From positions 8,209,223 to 8,273,222 of the forward strand of contig OX104122.1 in assembly GCA_944474755.1 (NCBI GenBank): DNA of 64,000 nucleotides. Direction: 5' to 3'. Positions 53,432-64,000 of this stretch are shown here, piece after piece. Source of the stretch: Limnoperna fortunei (Eukaryota; Mollusca; Bivalvia; Mytilida; Modiolidae). The notes below the pieces were generated by a model. It had not been told where the DNA came from. It saw only the letters and a list, made by a program, of their open reading frames with translations, and searched no databases. The position numbers were made by a program, and so were the translations under genes. How positions within the stretch are numbered: the first letter of the stretch is position 1; the number at the start of each line of letters is the position of its first letter.

Positions 53432-54725
53432 TGTCGATACATGTGGAATCACGGGTACGCTTTATTTTCCCGTGTAAGTGTCGTATTCCTTGACTAGTGT
53501 TTCCAGATCAATATAGTTAAGACTCATATAAACTAACATGTTATTACACTATAATGTATACTCGTCTAGTGCATCATTGACAACAGTATTCATAAACCCA
53601 AGAGATGCACGTGCAGAACTTTAACTATCAATCACAGATAATGCGGAGTTAGTTAATAGATGATGAACTTGACTAATAAGAACTATTATCATTAAAGTCA
53701 GAATTCCAGATACGTAGGATACGTGGAGTCATGGGTACGTTTTATTTCTCCCTATAAGAATTCCAGATGCGTAGATGCCTGTTGAATCATGAGTACGTTT
53801 TATTTCTCCCTGTAAGAATTCCAAATACATAGATACCTGCATCCCCATAAGTCAGAATTCCAGATACGTTGGATACGTGGAGTCATGGGTACGTTTTATT
53901 TCTCCCAATAAGAATTCCCAGATACGTAGATGCCTGTTGAATCATGAGTACGTTTTATTTCTCAGTGTAAGAATTCCAAATACATAGATACCTGCATCCC
54001 CATAAGTCAGGATTTCTGTGTCTACATGTGTCCACGATACCCTGACAAACTTAGCTAGGAAATTCCCGGGCTAGAAGTCACTATTTTGATTGGCTACATC
54101 ATACTTGAATGTAGCCAATCAAAAGCTCGCTTTCATTCACAACTTAGTTATGGGATATCCCGATGTCGATTGTAAATAAACCAAACGGATGTGTTGCATA
54201 TGCCATGTAAAAATTAACGTAGTTTGCAAAGTAGTGTTAATAGTTTGTTATTATTGCGTTATTTATACGTTGCGTTACGTTTTCTTCCCACTCAAGAATG
54301 AGTAAGAATGACTACTGCCAAACACTTGTATCTTTCAAGCAATTGCATTAGTTGATATTTTGAATGTTTGACGTCTTATGAAAATCTTCTATCCCGGGAA
54401 CTTCGTAGCTAAAGGACAGACCATTTAACTTGGTCAGAAAATATTTATTTTTTGAAGGGGTCGTGACAGAATATTTTTTTCATTATTAGCATTATTTTAT
54501 AATGCAGAAATCCCCCTGCTTCCAAAATATTGGTTCAATAAAAAAGTTAAATGGTCGGTCCCTAAGTTTGTTTTTTTTTCATGGACACATGTGGATGCAG
54601 ACACCCTGACTTGTGAGGATGAGATACCTGTGGAATCATGATTACGTTTCATTTATCTGTGTAAGAATTCCAGATACGTAGATACCTGTGGAGTCATGGG
54701 TACGTGTAATTTCTCCATGTAAGAA
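53432..54725. repeat. Outlying copies of the 58-bp minisatellite
   Basis: Single or paired units of the 1-1505 repeat occur at about 53432-53478, 53701-53850, 53861-54002 and 54625-54725. Two of these blocks form a ~158-bp higher-order duplicate ending CTGCATCCCCATAAGTCAG. A foldback element (54004-54613) sits between units. Confidence 0.85.
54004..54613. mobile_element. Foldback element inserted in the 58-bp repeat, with an inner MITE
   Basis: Inverted ends: AAGTCAGG, then TCTGTGTCTACATGTGTCCA, ACAAACTTAG on the left (54004-54052), and the inverse of AAGTCAGGGTGTCTGCATCC, ACATGTGTCCATGA on the right. Inside, GGACAGACCATTTAACTT (54410) and its inverse (about 54544-54562) bound a ~160-bp hairpin element of its own. 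Confidence 0.65.
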
Positions 54726-54918
54726 TCACAGTAGTTAAATATATAACACATAAAATCTTAATTACATGTACCCCATATATGCAAGACAAATAATGGGTTT
54801 ATTGTAATCGGCTACAGCTACTTCCCTTTCTAGCACATACGAGTACCAGTTGCTTCCCCTTTTTAACTTGTATATTGTATAAGGCGGTTATTATAGAGAA
54901 TAATTGATTGGATGTTTG

Positions 54919-55985
54919 ATTTATAGCTATATTCAGGACAAGAACAAGTAAAACAATATATTAAAGCAAAAAGGGGTGGAATGGGACAGGGAACACTGCC
55001 ACTGGAAAAGTTTTGTTACGGCTACTATGAACATACTGTTTTCAAAATCTGAAAAAGGTCTTTATCATGCAATGAGCGTGGCACACTCCAAACACGCGAC
55101 CCACTATGGTCCGCGGCCATGTTTTCCGAACCACGACCTGACAACCCCCCAACGAGAGGGTCTCGCCTAACTGCTAGCCGCGGACACGCTGAGCTGCTCT
55201 GTGGGTCAAGAACTGGGAACCATCCCGCTGTAATCCCAGACATAATTTTGGAATAAATAGAAGTAATGTTACAGCGATAGTTTTGATGCAATTTGACATT
55301 TCTATTGGGTAGGGTCCGAAAGTTAAGCTTTTTGTAGCGGCTACAATGAGCCTACTCTTCTTCGAAATCTGCAAAAGGCGTCTTTTTAGTGCAAGGAGCG
55401 TGGTACTCTCCAAACACGCGACCCACTATGGTCCGTGGCCAAGTTTTCGTATTATGACCTGACAACCCCCAAACGAGAGGGTCTCCACTATCCGCCACCC
55501 GGGACGCGCTGGGCTTCTCTGTGGGTCGAGCACTGGGAGCTCTCCCAGTATGGTCCCAGTATAAAAATTGATACAATAACTGTTAAAGTTATTTCCGTAA
55601 AAGCACAATTTTTTATTAAAAATCTTCATAATTTTGGTGATTGATTGATTGATTGAAATTTTGCTTTACGTCTAGCGAGCACTAATTCAGCTATATTCAG
55701 GACGGGAACAAGTTATCAAAAATCAAAATGGAAAAGGGGGTGGGATGGGCAGGGAACAGATTGTAGCGACTATAATGAGCCTTCTCTTTTTCGAAATCTA
55801 CAAAAGGGGTCTTTTTCGTGCAAGGAGCTTGGCACTCTCCAAACACGTTATGGTCGCGGCCAGGCTTTCCATAATATGACCTGACAACCCCCCAACGAGA
55901 GGGTCTCCCATATCTGCCACCCACGGACGCGCTGGGCTGCTCTGTGGAAGTATGTTACAGCGACAGTTTTGATTCAATTTGACAT
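54919..55985. repeat. About 300-bp dispersed repeat, three tandem-like copies
   Basis: Copies at 54919-55225, about 55325-55545 and 55640-55985 share GCTATATTCAGGAC, CACTCTCCAAACACG, CCTGACAACCCCC, AACGAGAGGGTCTC and GCTGCTCTGTGG. The third starts with a GATT microsatellite and GCTTTACGTCTAGCGAGCAC. Short open frames in several registers are shared between copies but do not resemble a known protein. Confidence 0.75.
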
Positions 55986-57311
<1,326 letters not shown>

Positions 57312-58094
57312 TAGCGAAACAAATCATTAGGAAAAGAGTTTAAAGTGCAAACATTTTGAATGCCAATGGGGTATCGTTGGGGCTGGAAAAGTTCGCCTTT
57401 TATAGCGGCTTCAGAAAACATGGCATAACAACATATACTGGACGGTCTTCAAACATTTTCGGGCGCTTTCAGTACGTAGGAATTAACACTTTAGGTCTGC
57501 AAAAAACTGTGAAAAATTATTAATGAATGATCCAGTCGGAAACCCATATTTATTTACATGAAATTAAATAAAATATTAGCTAAGCCAGTCGTTGATTTGG
57601 GTTTTTTTATTCTGATGTCCAATGTGGAACAGAGAAACATGCTCTGCACGGAATTGATCACAAGCCAGTATTGGGAATTTTGTGTTTTAAATGACGACAG
57701 TAAGCAAAATAGTTTGATTATAAAGGAGAAATTCTGATGATTCATAGTTTCTTAGTAATATTATTACATTGTTCATTACTTATGTATACCTTGCAGGTCT
57801 AATCCAGAGTAGCCAAAGATGATAATGAACATGATCTAGAACGACACAGCGCAGAGGACATAGTAGTAATCCGACCAGAAGTAAAATGCATTGCGGGAAA
57901 ATGTGGAATATTTGGAATATTTTAGCAATATAGTACTTATAAATCCGCTGGATATATAGATATATAATATGGTTGTCACAATACTTAGACGTTTGTATAT
58001 AATTTACTTACTGTGACTGTATGACCAGTAACTTTGTGATCCTATATAATATATAAACAAATACTAAATTAGATTACTGTCAAATTAATAAGTT

Positions 58095-58266
58095 TGTTTT
58101 TGTTAGTTTGATGGTGTTTAACGCCAGTTAATGCCAGTTTTCCTACCGAAGGTCCGGGGTTTTCTCCTGTATTCCGGCTTCCTCTCACAATAAAAACTGG
58201 ACGCAATGATATAGCTGAAAAATTGCTGAACGTGGCTAAAAACAAACTTAAACAAACAAACAAAAC
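58095..58266. mobile_element. Two SINE tails head to head
   Basis: 58095-58125 (GTTAGTTTGATGGTGTTTAA, CGCC) is an inverted SINE tail end. 58128-58266 is a plus-strand middle-plus-tail (GTCCGGGGTTTTCTCC, ATTCCGGCTTCCTCTCACAA, TAAAAACTGGACGCAATG, then an A-rich CAAACAAACA end). The tRNA heads are absent. Confidence 0.7.
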
Positions 58267-58769
58267 ATTCTGGTTTATTAATGTTGTGTAAAAATTATTA
58301 AAAAACAAACAATATATGTATTTGTTTGTTTTTGATTTCTTTATTTTATTTTAAGATAATATAACCGACTTTGGATTTGACCAAAGGTGGACCACGTGAC
58401 AAGTCATAAATGTTAACAAATAATCGAAGCAACCAATGAGTTATCAGGAAATGATAAGTCATATAATTATATTTAATTAGGATTACATCGACTGTAAAAT
58501 ACATTTCAAAATTTAAAATTAATATAAAGAGTGAACAGATTTAATTGTTTTCAAAAGAAGAATGTTGAACTACTAAGTTCTGTACAATTTGTAGCCATGT
58601 TGCAGAGTCCACAGAATTAGATGTAACCCCCCCCCACCCCCCACCCCCCCAGTTTGCCAGGAAAACAAACAATGCTTGTCAGCTATGGTTGGAGTCGCGC
58701 TCACTACAGGAAGACATACTCAAACTCGCAGTAGAAAATTGCCGAGGTCCCGAAAAACAATGCAAATAA

Positions 58770-60835
58770 GTCCTTAACCAACTGTGTACGCAAACAATTC
58801 CGATCAGTCTTTAATCAACTGTGTGAACGTAAACAATGCCGATCAGTCTTTAACCAACTATGTGTAAGTAAACAATGCCGATCAGTGTTAAACCAACTGT
58901 GTGTACGTAAACAATGCCGATCGTACTTAACCAGCTGTGTGTACGTAATCAATACCGATCAGTCTTTACCAACTGTGTGTACGTTAACAATGTCGATCAG
59001 TCTTTAACCAACAACGTGCATGTAAACAATGCCGATCAGTCTTTAACCAAGCGTGTGTACCCTTAACAACGCCGATCAGTCTATAACCAACTGTGTGCAC
59101 GTAAACAATGTCGATTTATCCTAACCAGATGTGTGTCCGTAAACAATACCGATCAGTCTATAATCAACTGTGTGTACGTAAACAATGCCGAACAGTATTT
59201 AACAAAGCGTGTGTACGTAAAAAATGCCGATCAGTCCTTAGCCAGCTGTGTGTACTTAAAGAATGCCGCTAAGTGTATAACCAACTGTGTGTAGGTAAAC
59301 AATGCCGATCAGTGTTTAACGAACTTTGTGTACGTAAACAATGCCGATCAGTGTTTAACGAACTGTGTGTACGTAAACAAAGCCGATCAGTCTATAACCA
59401 ACTGTGTGTACGTAAACAATGCCGATCAGTCCTTAACCAGCTGTGTGTACGTAAACAATGCCGATCAGTCCTTAACCAACTGTGTGTCCGTAAACAATGC
59501 CGATCAGTCCTTAACCAACTGTGCGTACGTAAACAATGCCGATCAGTCTTTAACCAACAGTGTGTACGTAAACAATGCCGGTCAGTCCTTAACCAACTGT
59601 GTGTACATAATCAATGATTATCAGTCCTTAACCAACTATGTGTACGTAATCATTGCCGATCAGTCCTTAACCAACTGTGTGTCCGTAAACAATGCCGATC
59701 AGTCTTTAACCAAATGTGTGTACGTAAACAATTCCGATCAGTCCTTAACCAGATGGGTGTCCGTAAACAATACCGATCAGTCTATAATCAACTGTGTGTA
59801 CGTAGACAATGCCGAACAGTGTTTAACCAAGCGTGTGTACGTAAACAATGCCGATCAGTCTTTAATCAACTGTGTGTACGTTAACAATGCCGATCAGTCT
59901 TTAACCAACAACGTGCATGTAAACAATGCCGATCAGTCTTTAACCAAGCGTGTGTACCCTTAACAACGCCGATCAGTCTATAACCAACTGTGTGCACGTA
60001 AACAATGTCGATTAATCCTAACCAGATGTGTGTCCGTAAACAATACCGATCAGTCGATAATCAACTGTGTGTACGTAAACAATGCCGAACAGTGTTTAAC
60101 CAAGCGTGTGTACGTGAAAAATGCCGATCAGTCCTTAACCAGCTGTGTGTACGTAAAGAATGCCGCTCAGTCTATAACCAACTGTGTGTAGGTAAACAAT
60201 GCCGATCAGTGTTTAACGAACTTTGTGTACGTAAACAATGCCGATCAGTGTTTAACGAACTGTGTGTACGTAAACAAAGCCGATCAGTCTATAACCAACT
60301 GTGTGTACGTAAACAATGCAGATCAGTCCTTAACCAGCTGTGTGTACGTAAACAATGCCGATCAGTCCTTAACCAACTGTGTGTCCGTAAACAATGCCGA
60401 TCAGTCCTTAACCAACTGTGTGTACGTAAACAATGTCGATCAGTCTTTAACCAACTGTGTGTACGTAAACAATGCCGATCAGTCCTTAACCAACTGTGTG
60501 TCCGTAAACAATGCCGATCAGTCTTTAACCAACTGTGTGTACGTAAACAATTCCGATCAGTCTTTAGCCAACTGTGTGTCCGTAAACAATGCCGATCAGT
60601 CCTTAACCAACTGTGTGTACGTAAACAATTCCGATCAGTCTTTAGCCAACTGTGTGTCCGTAAACAATGCCGATCAGTCCTTAACCAACTGTGTGTACGT
60701 AAACAATGCCGATCAGTCCTTAACCAACTGTGTGTCCGTAAACAATGCCGATCAGTCCTTAACCAACTGTGTGTACGTAAACAATGCCGATCAGTCCTTA
60801 ACCAGCTGTGTGTACGTACACAATACTGATCACTC
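58770..60835. repeat. 39-bp minisatellite with 897-bp higher-order repeat
   Basis: The unit GCCGATCAGTCTTTAACCAA plus CTGTGTGTACGTAAACAAT is 39 bp, about 53 copies. The landmark CCCTTAACAACGCC occurs at 59060 and 59957, a spacing of 897 bp, which is 23 units, and the intervening variant pattern repeats: a higher-order unit. Open frames (QLCVRKQCRSVLN and VYVNNADQSLTNC, 13-residue repeats) are artefacts of a unit divisible by 3. Confidence 0.95.
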
Positions 60836-63062
60836 TGTCACCGAGACCCGGTCATTTATTAAGATATGACGAGCTATCTGAACCACTGTGTCACCTAAAA
60901 CCCGGCATTGATTAAGATATGACTAACTAACTGGACCCACTCTGTCACCTAGACATCGGCATTGATTAAGATATGACTAACGAACTGTACCACTCTGTCA
61001 CCTAGACACCGGCGTTGATTAAGACATGACTAACTAACTGTACCATACTGTTACCTAGACACCGGCGTTGATTAAGACATGACTAACTAACTGTACCAAT
61101 CTGTCGCCGAGACCCAGCATTGATTAAGGTATGACTAACTGCTGGACCACTCTGTCATCTATACCCCGGCATTGATTAAGATATGATAACTGGACCCCTC
61201 TGTCTTCGAGACACCGGCGTTGATTAAGATATGACTAACTCGACCCTTCTGTCAACTAGACACCGGCGTTGATTAAGATATGATTAACTAACTGCACCAC
61301 TCTTTCACTTTGACACCGGCGTTAATTAAGATATTATTAACTAACTGGACCACTCTGTCACCTAGACACCGTCGTTAATTAAGATATTAACTAACTGGAC
61401 CACTATGAGACTCCGGCGTTGATTAAGATATAACTAACTCACTGGACCACTCTGTCGTCGAGCCACCGGGATTGATTAACCCATGACTAACTCTACCACT
61501 CTGTCACCTAGACACCGGCCTTTATTGAGATATGAATAACTAACAGGACCAGTCTATCACCTAGACACCAGCATTGATTAAGATAGGGCTAACTAACTGG
61601 ACCACTCTGTCACCTAGACCCCGGCATTGGTTAAGATATGACTAACTAACTGGACCACTCTGTCACATAGACACTGGCGTTGATTAAGATATGACTAACT
61701 AACTGCTGGACCACTCTGTCACATAGACACCGGCGTTAATTAAGATATGAATAACTAACTGGACCACTCTGTCACCTAGACACCGGCATTGATTAAGATA
61801 TGACTAACTCGACCACTCTGTCACCTAGACACCGGAGTTGATAAGAATATGAACAACTTCTTGGACTAGTCGGTCACCTAGACACCGGCGTTGATTAAAA
61901 TATGACAGGACCGGTCTGTCACCTAGACACCGACGTTGATTTAGATATGACTAATTGGACCCATCGATCTGTCGCCGAGATTAAAATATGACTAACTAAC
62001 TGCTGGACTACTCTGTCAACTAGAATGCCGATCAGTCCTTAACCAACTGTGTGTACGTAAACAATGCCGATCAGTCTTTAACCAACTGTGTGTACGTAAA
62101 CAATGCCGATCATTGATTAAGATATGATTAACTAACTGGACCACTCTGTCACCTAGACACCGGCGTTGATTAAATATGACTTACTTATATGACCGGTCTG
62201 TCACCTAGACACCGACGTTGGTTTAGATATGACTAACTAATTGGACCAATCGATCTGTCGCCGAGATCCCGCCATTGATTAAGATATGACTAACTTACTG
62301 CTGGACCACTCTGTCACCTTGACACCGGCGTTAATTAAGATATAACTAACTAACTGGACCACTCTGTCGTCGAGACACCAGCATTGATTATGATGTGACT
62401 AACTAACATGACCACTCTGTCACCTAGACACATACGTTGATTGAAATATGAATAACTAATAGGACCAGTCTGTCACCTAGACACCGGCATTGATTATGAT
62501 ATGACTAACTAACTGGACCACAATGTCACCTAGAACCCGGCATTGATTAATTTTTAAATAACCAACTGAAGTACTATGTCACCTAGACACCGGCGTTGAC
62601 TTAGATTTGACTAACTGGACCAATATGTCGCCGAGACCCGGGCTTTGATTAAGATATTACTAACTAACTGATGGACTACTCCGTCACCTAGACACCGGCA
62701 TTGATAAAGATATGGCTAACTAATAGGACCGGTCTGTCACCTAGACACTGGCGTTGATTTAGATATGACTGACTATCTGGAATAATCGATCTGTCGCAAA
62801 GACCCCGGCATTGGTTAAGATATGACTAACTTACTGCTGGACCACCCTGTCACTTAGACACCAGCGATAATTACGATATGATTAACTAACTGGACCACTA
62901 TGTCGTCGAGACACCGGCATTGATTAAGGTATGGCTAACTAAATGGACCACACAATCATCTAGAACCCGGCATTGAATAATTTTTAACTAACAAATTGGA
63001 CCACTTTGTCACCGAGACCACGGCATTAATTTAGATATAACTGGAAATTTTGTCACCGAGAC
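60836..63062. repeat. 53-bp minisatellite, about 40 degenerate copies
   Basis: The unit CTGTCACCTAGACACCGGCG, TTGATTAAGATATGACTAAC, TAACTGGACCACT is about 53 bp with many indels, older-looking than the neighbouring 39-bp array. It is interrupted by an island of 39-bp units at 62024-62111. Confidence 0.93.
62024..62111. repeat. Island of 39-bp units inside the 53-bp array
   Basis: About 2.3 consensus-like 39-bp units (GCCGATCAGTCCTTAACC to GCCGATC) sit within the 53-bp array, 1.2 kb from the 39-bp array. At its right edge GCCGATCA joins to TTGATTAAGATATG at the shared ATCA/ATTGA bases. Confidence 0.92.
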
Positions 63063-63769
63063 AGTAATTCTTTTCATTTTCACTTATCAATCCATTAACC
63101 AATGACAACATTGTCTTTTCTTATTCAAATTAAACAAAGTAAGTCTAGATAGGTTTGCTTTGCTTCTGAAAAGCTATGACGTTAACTAACGTGACGTTAC
63201 ACATGACATTACAATGAATATTATTAAAATTTGAAATTAACGAAACTATTGTTTGTTGTTCCGTCATCTCTCAAAATCGTAAAATATATATATATCTGTT
63301 TACAATGTCGTCACATCTAAATCCCTCCTCGTAGTCAGTTCTTTGTGTATATTCATACGCGTCACACACTTATGATGGAACTTTATTGGGGTAAATGGTA
63401 GTAAATATTTAAAAAAAAACAATCGCGGAAGAATTAAGGATTAAACACATATTTTCGGTATTTTTCGGTAGAGTGCTTAGAGATTACACCACTCCTTGAA
63501 CGATAAAGACCCCTTATTATAGATCTTGGTGTTGGCTCATGGTGGCTCAAGGCTAAATTCTCCGACCCTACCCTATACTCTCTATTTTTATGTGGCAGTC
63601 TACATGGTGTGTCCTATTTTCAATCCCACCCCTTTTTCGTTGATTTGTTTGTTAACTTGTCAACCTGATTTTTCTCTTAAAACATATCGAAAAGTCTATT
63701 TTTCTGATCAAGGAAGATGATGATTTTTTCATGTTATAAAACAATTACTGACTTTGATATAAGGTCGGT
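63063..63769. other. Intergenic, no gene seen
   Basis: AT-rich, with a short TA run near 63283. No coding signal. Confidence 0.35.
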
Positions 63770-63858
63770 ATCAGGATTTATCAGCCCTCAAAAATGTAGC
63801 TTCATTTCGCCTAGCGGCTCGGTAAATATTACATTTTCTCTGGCTGAAACATCCTGAT
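63770..63858. repeat. About 90-bp imperfect hairpin
   Basis: ATCAGGATTTATCAGCC at the left and GGCTGAAACATCCTGAT at the right are inverted copies with three differences; pairing continues inward around AAAAATGTA/TACATTTT. Probably a tiny foldback MITE. Confidence 0.55.
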
Positions 63859-64000
63859 GGCGAAGCATATCAAAATCATTAATTGTATATTGTACATTAA
63901 GGACATTACTGGAAATAAGTCGTAATGCTTTCGTGGGTTATCCAAAAATCTGCACATTGTAATCTTCAAGTTTTATTATATTCTCAGCATTTTAATTTCA

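Noticed and set aside
59273..60869. Open frames of 114 to 274 codons (QLCVRKQCRSVLN and VYVNNADQSLTNC repeats)
   Set aside because: Same artefact in the second 39-bp array; frames drop in and out with single-base unit changes.

Overview
This window looks like AT-rich, repeat-dominated nuclear DNA of a marine invertebrate, most likely a bivalve mollusc. That is inference from its tRNA-derived SINE tails (GTTAAACA-type ends), a TRIM/B-box relic, spliceosomal introns inside transposon genes, Ty3/Gypsy retroelements and long minisatellite arrays. I see no complete host gene. Almost everything recognisable is mobile DNA, often nested, or tandem repeats.

Layout. 1-1505 is a 58-bp minisatellite, followed by a broken TRIM-like fragment, a complete SINE with target duplication (2756-3010) and two short arrays (43-bp and 39-bp units). 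6535-19299 is a minus-strand Ty3/Gypsy provirus with a chromodomain integrase and 651-bp LTRs. Its 3' LTR is split by a complete ISL2EU-like DNA transposon (6849-11402). The uninterrupted 5' LTR at 18645-19295 serves as an internal empty site and proves the AT target duplication. 19.3-35 kb holds more arrays, two Tc1-like relics, a non-LTR retrotransposon relic, and a 4.9-kb CACTG-ended element that split that relic and itself carries a pogo-like insertion. 37.7-39.4 kb is a ~125-bp array. 40897-51368 is a PIF/Harbinger-like MITE split by a second, young Gypsy provirus (1357-bp LTRs). 53.4-57.3 kb holds outlying copies of the 58-bp repeat, foldback elements and a triplicated ~300-bp repeat. 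58.8-63 kb is two large adjacent arrays (39 bp and 53 bp).

Main discovery. The ISL2EU-like element encodes two intact, convergent, intron-containing genes: a THAP + DDE transposase and a SWIM-YqaJ-PHD protein. Each gene has a compact type III hammerhead ribozyme in its own 3' UTR, in sense orientation, between stop codon and poly(A) signal. All conserved core bases are present in both. The five differences between the two copies fall in stem I or loops and leave both folds intact. I know of no description of paired self-cleaving ribozymes in the two mRNAs of a cut-and-paste DNA transposon.

Second. The younger Gypsy element shows a clear -1 frameshift signal at its gag-pol overlap: slippery heptamer TTTAAAC in the correct phase, a 10-nt spacer, and a possible H-type pseudoknot.

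All calls were made by reading the sequence; no database search or folding program was run.
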